DNA of 64,000 nt from Malania oleifera (taxonomy: Eukaryota > Streptophyta > Magnoliopsida > Santalales > Ximeniaceae), in the NCBI RefSeq assembly GCF_029873635.1, contig NC_080427.1, forward strand, positions 75,113,348 to 75,177,347, given 5' to 3'. Position numbers and translations under genes: made by a program. Below the pieces are notes generated by a model. The model had not been told where the DNA came from and ran no database searches. It saw only the letters and a program-made list of their open reading frames with translations. Positions 24,222-35,223 of this stretch are shown in pieces. Numbering within the stretch: the stretch's first letter is position 1; each line of letters begins with the position of its first letter.

Positions 24222-25919
24222 TCTGTGAGCCTTTTCTAGAATCGTTCTCCTAATACTAACATCTGCAGGCACACACAATATGGTACGAAATCTCAAGGCC
24301 CCATCATCAAAAATACTGAATTCTTCCCCCCTGACCATCTTGTATTCTGGCTATCACTTCTGCCAATTCTGTATCATTCCCTTACGCGGCTTTAATCCTT
24401 TGATAAAGTATATGTTGTACAATCAGATTGGCAATAAGCGTCTGAGGATCATCTACTACTAATTCCACACCAAGCCTTTCCAAGTCCATCTGAATCGGGT
24501 GTTGAATTACCGTTGCTAATTGTGTTGTATCCTCTGATTTACAGTTCAAAGCATTAACCACCACATTCGCTTTACCTAGGTGGTAACTGATGGTGCAGTC
24601 GTAATCTTTGATGAGTTCTAATCACCTCCTTTGTCGCATATTCAATTCTTTCTGTGTAAATAAGTACTTTAGGCTTTTGTGATTAGAAAATATTTCACAT
24701 CTCTCACCATATAAGTAATGTCTCCAGATCTTCAGTGTGTGTACCACTGCAGCCAATTCCAGATCGTGAGTAAGGCAGTTCTTTTCATATTCTTTCAATT
24801 GCCTCTAAGCATACACTACCACCCTACCATGTTGCATCGATACACAACCGAACCTTTTCAAAGACGCGTCACTGTAAATCACATACTCATCACCTCCTGA
24901 TGGAATCGTCAGTACTAGTGTAGCAACGAGCCACTGCTTTAATTCCTGAAAACTCTGCTCACATTCTTCATCCCACACAAACCTGGTATTTTTCTTAGTT
25001 AAACGTGTGAGAGGCCCTGACAAAGCTGAAAACCCCTTAACAAACCGACGATAATAACCCACCAGTCCCAAGAAACTTCTGACTTCTTGCACATTTTTCG
25101 GCTTAGCCCAATTGACCACCACATCAATCTTGTTAGGATCCACTGAAATACCATCTCCTGAAATCACATTACCCAAAAACACAACTTGCTCAAGCTAGAA
25201 CTCACACTTACTAAACTTGGTGTAAAGCTTTTTCTCGCTGAATGTCTCCAACACCTGCCTCAAATGTACCTCATGACCCTTAAAACTCCTTGAGCATACC
25301 AGTATCATCAATAAAAACCACCACAAACTGATTTAAATACTAGTGAAAAACTCTATTCATCAAGTCCATGAACACAACTGGGGCATTCGTCAGACCAAAA
25401 GGCATAACGAGAAATTCATAGTACCCGTACCTGATCCTGAAGGCTGTCTTTGCAACATCCTCTGCCTTTACTCTCACCTGATGATATCCTGATCTGAGGT
25501 CGATCTTGGAATATACCCGTGTATTCTGGAGCTGATCAAACAAATCGTCTATATGGAGTAGAGGATATTTATTCTTAATAGTAACCTTGTTAATTTATCT
25601 GTAATCAATACACATCCTCATAGTCTTTCTTCTTTGCAAACAATACTGGAGCTCCCCATGACAATACACTGGGTCGTATAAAACCCCTATTCAGCAGGTC
25701 TTGCAGATGATCCTTCAAACTTCCTAATTCAGCTTGAGTCATACGGTAGGGAACCTTAGAAATCGGTGCTGTCCCTGGAGATAAATCTATAGAGAAATTC
25801 ATCTCACGCTTGAGAGGCAACCCTAGTAGTTCCTTTGGAAAAACATCTGGAAATTCTTGTACGACTGAGGTACTGTCGAGCTTCGATTCAATCTCTAATG
25901 CTTCCTTTACAAAAGCCAC
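24222..25919 (-). pseudogene. Element B RT, RNase H and start of integrase
   Basis: Minus strand. RT starts near 25919 (FIRPSV.SWGAPVLF, then [13 protein letters not shown] and [12 protein letters not shown]), RNase H runs over about 25180-24700, and the integrase N terminus reaches 24222. A short deletion near 25622 (5 bp relative to element A) shifts the frame just before the MCIDY-type motif. A 1 bp loss near 25305 lies in the catalytic FIDD region. The integrase then meets solo LTR A at 24216. No complete enzyme can be made. Confidence 0.85.
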
Positions 25920-26048
25920 AAATCCTTGACTTCCGTCCTGAAGTAGTCTGCTTGCCTGTATAGCTTAAACTATTTGCAACGGAGCATGTACACATGAATC
26001 AACAAACCTGAATTCTTGCTCACCAGGGGGTCTGAAAATTACTTCCTT

Positions 26049-27422
26049 CTAATGGAAAATAATAATGACGCGATTAATTGCCAACCAATCCATACCCAGT
26101 ATTACATCAAACTCGTACATCTCAAACACAATCAGGTCTGCTGGTAGCACTCTTCCCTGAATTTCTATTGGATAACCTCTGAGCACCCTCTGACACCATA
26201 TCACTGACCCTAACGGTGTAGCTACTGACAACTCCATATCTAATAATTGGGTCTCACTTCCAAATAATTTAACATAGGATGCAGATACAAATGAATGTGC
26301 AACACCTAAGTCAAATAAAACAATAACTGGATATGATAAAATAGTAAAAGTACCTATCACCACATCTGCGGCAGCCTCAGCATCACTCGACGTTAATGCG
26401 TAAACTCTCGTCGTAGCCACATTCCTCTGCTGACCTCCTCGAGTTGCCTGATAACCTCCCCAATAGGTCCTGAGAGCTGGGACCTGATTTGGCGGACGTG
26501 GGCATGCACATGCCATGTGGCTAGGTCTCCCACAGCTATAGCACACATCTCTCCCTGCCCGACACTCCCCCAAATGACGTCTCCCGCACGTCTAACATAC
26601 TGAGAAAGTCGGCATACCCTGATTCTCGCGAGGTCCTATCGTCTGCCACTGATCTCCCCTATCTTGACCTCCTTTCCATGGACCCCTACTGGAGCCAGCC
26701 TGAAAACTCTGAGGCATCGATCTCTTCCTCTAACTCTGAGCTGCTAAACCCCTCTGAATACCACTCTCAATGATCGCAGCTCTGTCTACAAGCTCTGTAA
26801 ATGTCTGAGCCCTGAAACCAATCACCTACTCAAACAAGTTTTGCCGCAGTCCCTCTTCAAATTTCCTTGCCTTTTTTCCTTCATCAAGTGCTAAATGTGG
26901 AGCAAAACGCAACAACTCGATAAACCGAATCGCGTATTGAGATATGGTCATTTGCCCCTATACTAGGTGCAAAAACTATGATGCCTTCGCGCTCTGAACG
27001 ACAGAAGGAAAATATCGCTCGAAGAACAGCTCCTTAAGTCGGTCTCATGTCACTAGTACTGGAACCGGCCTCTGCTCCTCTATCAGTTGCGCCGATCTCC
27101 ACTAGTGCTTTACCTCCTCTGTCAGTTTAAATGCTGCAAATACCACTTTCTGTTCATCTGTATATGGAAGCACAGCCAGAGTCTCTTCGATGTCCTGGAC
27201 CTAATTTTCAGCTACAATCAGGTCATCTCCTCCAGCAAAGGATGGGGGCTTCATCCGTGTAAACTGCTCGATTGTGCAGCTACGCTCCCCTGAGCTCCTA
27301 GCCATCTCAACTATCACCTACTAGGTGACACTACGTAGTACTACATCTGTATCACCACCACCCATGCTAGAAGGTCTTGACCTATCTTCCCCAGCATTTG
27401 TGTCGCTGCTTCCTAAGTCCAT
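26049..27422 (-). pseudogene. Element B gag and protease
   Basis: The start at 27422 gives Met-Asp. Gag-like sequence runs leftwards with stops. A zinc knuckle reads CYSCGRPSHMACACP near 26550-26500, nearly canonical CX2CX4HX4C. The protease core reads FDLGVAHSF near 26310-26280; the expected DSGA has become DLGV, which should abolish proteolysis. The final 174 codons (26573-26049) are open. Gag and protease are in one frame, as in element A. Confidence 0.82.
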
Positions 27423-27731
27423 CCTGAAAACAAAGAACACACTTTAAGAACCTTATCTCCTGCACCGACCCTATCTATTTCATTCTACTCAAATCATATA
27501 TTTATAATTAACTACTCTCCCATATCTTAACTCAAAATCCAGTTCTATAACCTAGACACACAACCCAATGATAGTTTATTATGATTTTCCTGAAATCGTC
27601 ACCCCAGGAAAAACACAGAAACCACCACGAAAAATCCTGTACCCAAACTATAGAACAAACCTCAAATCATTTCCTATACTCTGGTATTGCTTCCATTGCA
27701 TTCTAAAGTCTACAGAACCTAACAACCTAAA

Positions 27732-27742
27732 CTTTGATACCA
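27732..27742 (-). other. Primer-binding site of element B
   Basis: TGGTATCAAAG on the minus strand just inside the 5' LTR. It is the initiator Met-tRNA site with one G to A change compared with A, E and F. Confidence 0.85.
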
Positions 27743-27745
27743 AAT

Positions 27746-29815
27746 TGTAACGACCTACTATATTTTCTATAATTAATCTAACAATCAACCTAAGCAATGA
27801 GAAGCTGAAATCATATAATAACCATAAACATATACAATATAATATCGTACAATACCAGAGGGCTAAATACTCACAATCTTCTACATACATAACTGAAACA
27901 GGGCTACACAAAAATACCCCTTTTTCCCAAAAACACTCACCCTACTGGCAGGGTAGCACTGTAGCCCCCTCTATCTGTGAGTCTGTTCTGCTTGCCTAAC
28001 TTGATCACCTGAAAAATATTGATTTAAAAGGATGAGACGACGCTCAGTAAGACGAAATATGCTATTGCTAGTGTGTGGCATATGAGCTACATGCTTGTAA
28101 AATTTGATTTAGAAAAATACCAGAAATAACACAACTAAATAAAACATGTATACCTGCTCCAAAATAAATCATACCTAGGTTGCATAACATAGATTTATTT
28201 TTTTGAATATTATTTCCATAGAAATAACACAACTGAATAAAACATGTATACCTGCTCCAAAATAAATAATACCTAGGTTGCTTAACATAGATTGATTTTC
28301 CTGAATATTATTTCCATAATACTGCTAATATCTATAGGTAAGACTATTTTCTATAAAGATTATCATACGTATATATAATAACTGAGAAAATTCCCTGGAT
28401 GGATAACTGAATTCATGAATTAACCCCTTATGACAGGGTTGTGCGGCCCGAAGGCGCGACCCAACCTAGCTAGCTGACCAAGGTAAGTCAACTGAACTCC
28501 GACAGTTAGATCGGCCCCCTCAACCCATATCTGATGGGGAGTCTGTCCACAATATAGGCACGATCGACTTCTGAATACCACCTATTATTTGAATAAATGT
28601 TGCACTCTAAATTGAATATAGCTATGGTACCGTGCTTTGCTGCTGAATATGATCCATTAGGGTCTAATACTATATACATTACTGATATTTCTAAAATACT
28701 GTTTTTACCATGATTTCGCAATAGCAGAAATAACCATAATATTATATATTTTGAGCTGAATAAACTGTAATAACTAGATATCTGAAATGTCTGCATAACT
28801 AGATAACTGAATTTCCTAATTAACTGTATGAACTAAACGTTATGGTTTTGAAATAGGTACATCATAATATTCTGAAAAAAATACTATAAATTTCATGTTT
28901 TGTACGTATACTGAAAATCATGGTATTCTGAAAATTATAGAAACCATGTACTGGGAATAATAAACTCATGTCACATAATTAAACATTAATATTATCAGAC
29001 TATGAAACTGCATAAATAATCTGAATAATAATTTGCTGCAAAACATATAATTTACACTGAATCAAAGCAGGTTTGTCTAGCATAGCATATTTCTCTTACC
29101 TAATTCTGGTTAAAAGCCCCTACTGTAACGGGTCCTACACCCGCAGGGCTTCTCACTCAACACCCTGAAAACCATATATCCTATAACAAAATATTACTAT
29201 TTTTACGTCTACTACATTTCTTACAACTACTGGAAAGCCAAATTTTAACAAAAAGACCTTACCCTGAATATGGGATGAAATCCAATTTCGTCCCACTGAC
29301 GATCCGCTTCGACAGACTTAGAGAGAACTTCCCCAGGAGCATCGTGGTAGCCTCAGATCGTCGATTTGGCAATACATGAGGCTAAAATTGAGGAAAGAGG
29401 GGGGTGGAGCCGTAGGAGAGAGAGGGAGAGTGAATTTATGTCGTTTCTGCGTAAAAAACTGAGTTTCACACTATTTATACTGTGGCCTTCATCGACAAGC
29501 CACGTCATCTCGTCGACGAGGTCACGAAGAAGGTTTGTCAATGAACACCATCTCCTCGTTGACGAATTTCAGAATTTAGAAAACAGCCTCTCAGTATCTT
29601 CTCATCGATGAAACAAACCCTCGTCGACGAGACCCTATGTTATCCTCGTTGATGAATCCCCTGTATTCGACGATGAGTCCTATTTAAATTCCTGGGTTAT
29701 TACACCCAAAGTGCAACGTCGTCGACAAACGCTTCGCCTGCTACCTCCTTCTGTTTCTGTTTCCATTTCTCTCCCTCTTTATTATTTAAATATCATTATT
29801 CTTCGGGTCACTACA
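27746..29815 (-). repeat. Element B, 5' LTR (right copy), chimeric
   Basis: Same structure as the left copy: C-type at 27746-29704 and a 111 bp A-type extension at 29705-29815. It contains a local duplication of about 90 bp around 28150-28290 that the left copy lacks, which explains most of its extra length. TATA-like box at 29473-29480; GTCGACGA motifs at 29510-29740. Confidence 0.9.
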
Positions 29816-30988
29816 TGGATTGCCCAATGGTTGTGAGGTATACCAACATTTAGTGGCATAGTAAATACATTCACTAAACACCCTTCATGATTATAATATT
29901 ATATTATGTTATGTGAATATAATTGTGCGTATTTAGCATCCATTTGAGATTGATTATAAAACATGTGTGATGAAACCATCTTTTGCCCACATCATAAAAC
30001 TCAATCAAGGAATCTAATGATGAATCCCCAAGGAACACGTTGTTGTTCTTCGTTCGGTTCTTAGGGTGAGGGAAGCCTCATAACATTGACAGGTTGCTTG
30101 ATTCTTATGAGGTGGAATAATATTTACAGGAAATGTAACCTAAATAAGCAAGGATTCAAATACTGATCTTGATTAATGTTTGAACATCTTCAACTTATCA
30201 TAGTACCATTTGAAAAGATGAGTGCGTAGGGGATGTGTATTACCTTCCCCACATATAACTGAACTCCCAACACAAATCTGGAATGTAAACTAAAAACTGT
30301 TGGTTCCTTGGACCATAAGATTATCTAGAGACCATTAATTAGTAGTAAATAGGTGAACTTAAGCACACCTAGATGAAAAAGGTTAGTGGTGACTCCGCGA
30401 ACCTATATAGTGCATGATAAAGGAAATTTAATAATATTCTTTGGATAGTCATCCCCATTGAGGCATCGGATCCTTGTCCGCACATGTTGACAACTTGGAA
30501 ACTCTGGTAGTGATCTTTAGAGAGTTGATTCAAACATTAATTCAAGCTTGGTATTTAAATCTTACTTGGTCTTCGAATCTTATATATCTTCTTCGACTGG
30601 TTGATTTTCATGAATGGGGGTATATGTTATGGGTTATAGGAAAAAGTAGCATGCACACTCACAAGCTCTATACCTGAGCTTATCCTCTTAGGATTAGATA
30701 GGGATGGAATAGCGTATACTCTTGTGAGATATTAGTCTTAGCATAAGCCTACGAAACATCCCGCTTAAATTGTATCATTCCTAGACCTTCGAGGGAAGGG
30801 CAGAAGACTCTACTAGCCTACTTGTGGGAGATATTAGAAACAATTTAGGGACCTTTTATCTTTAAGATATAAAGCCAAACCACACATAATGACCCCAAGT
30901 CATCCACCTTAAGATAGAGTCGCAAAACATACCGTATAGATCTGATCCAAGAGGGACAAGGACTTCATCCTTCAGTAGTATATATATA

Positions 30989-31046
<58 letters not shown>

Positions 31047-31439
31047 TGTTGCTTACTCTTTTTATCATGTAATCATACATGTGATCATATGTCATGCATC
31101 TAACATTTCTAGGATGGAACCTTGCCATAAAGATAATAGTCAAACTCCTCATAAGGTTGTGGTGAACTTGGAAATCGAATAGAAAGTTCTCAAAAAATGG
31201 TAACCAAGGGCGAAAGCAAAGCAGATGATCATCATCTAGTATAGCTAAAGACAACATCCATGCCTATTGAGCATAATGAGTTGTAGGAATTAATGGAGAT
31301 GTGGCAAAGTTGGCTCATAGCTCATGAGTTCTCATTTCAACAAATATATAGGGATATCATGTCATTATTACAAGTTCAGGTAAATGAAAGCATGGTTAGA
31401 GTAGTAGTGAATTTTTGGGATTTATATTAATGATGCTTT
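29816..31439 (+). other. Leader-like region of an Ogre-type relic
   Basis: No coding sequence is supported. A segment at 30383-30408 (GGTTAGTGGTGACTCCGCG) matches, in reverse complement, the conserved Tat/Ogre segment near 21150 in the solo LTR. With the DUF7745-like ORF just downstream this suggests the 5' leader of an old Ogre-type element. A (TG)n run sits at 30991-31049. Confidence 0.5.
30991..31049. repeat. TG dinucleotide microsatellite
   Basis: A pure TG run to 31039, then one TA interruption and more TG. The poly Cys-Val and His-Thr ORFs on the two strands are artefacts of it. Confidence 0.95.
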
Positions 31440-32041
31440 GTGTTCAACCAAAATGATATGATTTCGATGATTAAGGAATACAATGCAATCTTAAGACTAT
31501 CACCAGTAGTGCCTTACATGACTTATCGGGCTAAGGATAAGTAAACTATTCACTGGAACTTGTTTAAGGCTATAGGAATCAAGATAGGTTAACAAAGTTA
31601 GCACATAAAAAAGAAAGGAAACTATCAAGTGTTGACATGTTAGTTCTTAAAGCAAGTCATGAGAAGCAATCAAGATGAGGATGTTTGCTTTAGAACTATG
31701 GCCCTTGAAGTTTATTGCATGGTGATTTTTCCTAAAGCTTTGGGAAATATAAATGAAGGATTGGTGGTGCTCCTTGCTCAAGTCAGATACGAGGCCAATC
31801 TAGTGCCCGCTATCTTGGTAGAAACTTTGAGATCACTGGATCATTGTAGAACCCAAGGAAAAGGAAGATTCAATGGTTTTCTTCCCTTGCTATATATATG
31901 GCTTTAGAGTTACTTCATCCCCTTAGGAAGGAGGTTTGTCAAACCAAACCTGCCTCAAAGTTTGCCTATTTTAGAGTTCATTGTAGCAAAGTGGGAGTTT
32001 GAGGTTGACATGGAAGGATGGGAAGACCATTTAAGGCATTT
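31440..32041 (+). pseudogene. Ogre-type ORF1 relic (DUF7745-like)
   Basis: An early fragment (IKEYNAILRLSPVVPYMTY near 31455-31530) and an open segment at 31659-31907 (MALEVYCMVIFPKALG, VPAILVETLRSLDHCR, GKGRFNGFLPLLYIWL) follow the order typical of the DUF7745 domain, encoded upstream of gag in Ogre-like elements. A continuation (FVKPNLPQSLPI, then AKWEFEVDMEGWEDHL) runs to 32037, where element E's LTR begins. Stops separate the pieces. The domain's molecular role is unknown. Assignment is from family memory without a search. Confidence 0.6.
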
Positions 32042-34470
32042 TGTAAAGACTTGAAAAATTTATTTATGGGAATAATAAAGGAATGAAGAAAAAGGAAATT
32101 TTTTAAAAAGGAAACAGTAGGCTTCGTTGACGAATCCCCTATTTTTGTCGACAAAGGTCCTTCTGTGGTTCGTCGACGAAGTTCAAGCATCGTCGACGAA
32201 GAGGTCTCAAACGACAAAAATTTTAGGTTTAGGGTTCATCAACGAAGTCCTTTCATCGATGAACGTTCTTCTGTAACTCCTCGACGAAGACGTCATTTCA
32301 TCGATAAGGTGTGCCAAGTCAATGACTTATAAATTGAAATTCTCTTTTCTTCCTTATCAAGAAAACCTAAATTCCTCACTTTCTCTCTCTAAAAAAAACG
32401 ACGTTCCTCACCTTCCCTCTTCGATATCTCGTTGTTTGTCACCTGATTCGACGATCGGAAGTCGCTACAAGGATTTAGGGGAAATTCTCTACAAGTCTAG
32501 CGGAGTGGATTTTCGAACGAGGTCTTTCCAAGCATTACCCCAAAGTTGAGGTAAGGGTAGAAATGAGCCGTTTGTCTAGTATATGACTACTTAAATGGGA
32601 TGTATGGGCTTAGGGGATGTTTAATAGTTATTGATCTGAGGTTTGAGTTGATAAACTAGGGTTATTGAATTAGGGTTCGAGTGAGCACCGTAGGCATCGA
32701 TTTGGAGTCCCTACTGGCGTAGTTCAGGAAATCAAGTAAAGGGAATAGATTAAGCCAGTAGATTTGTAAATTTCACCAGTTAAAATGGAAATTATTTGCA
32801 TATTTATATGATTATCCTATGAGTATTGAAAGCCAACCGTTTAAACTAAGATTTTTGAGCTTAGGGTTGTGTTATAGTTATTATTTGCAAAAATGGAATG
32901 ATTAAATTAATGATGTGTATTTTCAGTAAAACGGATGATGAACCCGGGTTGGCTTATTATTTTAGATGATATAATTTTGTGTATTATTTAAAATGCGTTA
33001 CATGAGTAAATTGAATATACTGAGTTGAGTTGTGATATATGTATGACATGTTGGAAATAATGAAATGTATTGGGATTATGCTGCATGTGTATTGTTTAAT
33101 CAAAGCGGAATGTGAATGTTAAATTGTAATGTATGATTTGAGAACTCTAGTGGACCATAGTAGGCACACTATTATTACGCTTGATTTCTACAGAGCTTAG
33201 TGCACCCGCGTGTCTTAGAGAGAGTGTGGAGACGGGATGGTTGATTGGGCTAAGAAGGGTAAAGTCCCCTTGGAGTCTAGACCAGTATGAGAATAGCCAA
33301 TCTGACTTACAGACTGAAGAGGTTGTTATTGATTTAACTCTGGTGGGCCAACTAGGGTTAAGTCCAGCCTACGAGCCTTATAACCCATCATAAGGGGAAG
33401 CATTATAGTGATTATCAATCTGGCAGTGAGTTCTAAATGCATAATTGTTAATTTAACCAATGAATAATATGAGAACTGTATATGTGAATTGTCTGTGAAT
33501 ACTGAGTATGTGAAGACAGAAGATGTGAAATGTAAAATGAATTTGTGTGATGTGAAATGTGGGAACTGAGATCGTGAAGAAATGAATGTTACGGAGGTAT
33601 CAAATTTAAAGTAGAGTATAAATGTATTATATATTATAGTATTATATTTATTTGGAGCGAGATAAACTCTCCGTCCGAGGGCTTGCTGAGAAAGGCGAGT
33701 GCTCTGATAAGTATCAAATATAGCCATATCGGATTACATAACGTATTAGGGCAGAGGGAAGCTACTTGTACGGAAGGTTAATCTTCCCTATTCTCGAAAG
33801 TCTTCACTGATAAATAATTGTGTGAATGTGTGTGAATACGAGACAAACTATCCACCTGAGGGCTTATTGAGTAAGGTAAGTGCCTTGATGAGCATCAGTT
33901 GTAGTCATACCCAGTTACATAAGGTATTAGAGTAGAGGGGTACTACTTGTCTTAGTGGGTAATCACCCCAATCCTTGGGAAACTCTCGTTAATAAAATAA
34001 ACTACGTGTGTGTGAGTAGAAATAGAGAATGATTTCATAATTGTGAATTATTTTGTAAATGATTATTATATTTTGTACACTTAACCTCATGATAGCCACA
34101 CACTGGTACTAATTTATTCCGTCTTACTGATACGTGTCTCACCCGATATGAATTTCATCTTTTTTAGGACCTCCGCATGATCGAGCTTAGTGAGCTCGGG
34201 GTTGGCGTAGCAGTTTTTTTTTAGAGAGAGAGAGGGTATAAACTTTTGATGTATATTTCTTTGGGTTTCATTTAAGTTTTATGAGATGAATATATTTGTG
34301 AACACTAGATGTTGGAGATTACTATTTTGGGATGTATGCATATAGAACTCTGGTATGTTATAAAGGATGTTAGTTTATTTTTCCGCTGCGTAATTGATGG
34401 TATAGTCTCAAATACAAGTAAATGGAACACGTGGCACCCGAGCCCGACTTGGCGGGTTCGAGGCATCACA
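32042..34470 (+). repeat. Element E, 5' LTR (gypsy, plus strand)
   Basis: It starts TGTAAAGACTTG and ends GGCATCACA, followed three bases later by an initiator Met-tRNA PBS. It contains GTCGACGA motifs (32120-32290), a TATAAAT box near 32328-32335, and a degraded copy of the block found in A, B and C (about 32455-32530). No second LTR is in the window, so the left edge rests on the TG start, its likeness to LTR A's start, and the break in the DUF7745-like ORF. Confidence 0.75.
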
Positions 34471-34473
34471 ATG

Positions 34474-34484
34474 TGGTATCAGAG
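34474..34484 (+). other. Primer-binding site of element E
   Basis: TGGTATCAGAG, complementary to the initiator Met-tRNA 3' end, just inside the LTR on the plus strand. It fixes E as opposite in orientation to A and B. Confidence 0.88.
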
Positions 34485-34798
34485 AATTAGGTTTTAGGTT
34501 ATGTAGACTTAGGGATGATGAATACCAGAGTATAGGATAGAAAATGGGTAGGTTAGGTGTTGAGAGTTATAGGATTTAGTCTTATAACCTGGAGGCGGAA
34601 ATACGTTGACAGCTTCCTGTGACTTTTCTAAAGCAGTCAACGGTTTCAGAAAAACCACGGCAAACCTTAGATGATTTCGTTTCTAAACTATGGGATTGGT
34701 CCTTAAATTGAGAATTTGGACGTATATTGGATTTTAGTAATTGTGTTGATTAGGGTATGATAATGGAATTCTTAACTCTTTTCTGTCCTATTTTCAGG

Positions 34799-35165
34799 AT
34801 GGATCCTAGAGGTAAGAGGGTGTAGATACTAGAGAAGGAAGAGATGACTCGAAGGCTTCTAGTGAGGATGATTTTGATACTTCCACGATGCTGACGAGTA
34901 TAGCCCATCAGGTCAGGGCAGAAATAAGGAAGGATCCTAGAGAGCATAACTGCCCATCGGTAGACCAAGGCTGTAGCATCAAGGAGTTCATGGGATTGAA
35001 CCCTCTGACTTTGCGGGAGGACCTGATCTAGTGACTGCAAAGAACTAGGTTCAAGAAATTGAGGAAATAATGAAAGTACTTGGCTGCACGGATGAGCAGA
35101 AGGTCCGTTACGCTGCGTTTAGGATGACTAGAGATGCGAAACGTTGGTGGCTTTCTGCGAAACTA
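34799..35165 (+). pseudogene. Element E gag, 5' fragment
   Basis: The ATG at 34799 opens Met-Asp-Pro but meets TAG within nine codons. The homologous frame resumes about 34848 with DDFDTSTMLTSIAHQVRAEI and GCSIKEFMGLNP, parallel to element A gag. A stop and frame change near 35030 are followed by remnants of the WVQEIEE and DEQKVRYA...R..RDAKRWW motifs to about 35160. The sequence then becomes unrelated: no rest of gag, no pol and no 3' LTR. Truncated and dead. Confidence 0.75.
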
Positions 35166-35209
35166 TTAAGAGCTATATTGGGTTTGTTCCCTGGAAATAG
35201 AGGTGCTAA

Positions 35210-35223
35210 CACTACAAGAAAAC
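35210..35223 (+). other. CACTA-type transposon terminus (candidate)
   Basis: CACTACAAGAAAAC matches the consensus end of plant CACTA (En/Spm) transposons, and it lies where element E breaks off. I find no inverted partner ending TTTTCTTGTAGTG in this window and no CACTA transposase, so this may be a lone end or a coincidence. Confidence 0.35.

Larger units (their letters stand above)
15456..29815 (-). mobile_element. Element B: Ty3/gypsy chromovirus with nested insertions
   Basis: LTRs lie at 15456-17434 and 27746-29815, an initiator Met-tRNA PBS at 27732-27742 and a PPT at 17435-17447. The minus strand carries gag, protease, RT, RNase H and integrase. Flanking pentamers are TAGAT and TGGAT, one transition apart, consistent with an aged target duplication. 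The integrase is split by 18944-24216 and resumes exactly across it. Without the insertion the element is about 9.1 kb. The internal region is close to that of A; most of the LTR is not. Confidence 0.93.

Noticed and set aside
30862-31257. 131-codon minus-strand ORF with poly His-Thr
   Set aside because: The core is a TG microsatellite; the flanking sequence belongs to the non-coding Ogre-type leader.
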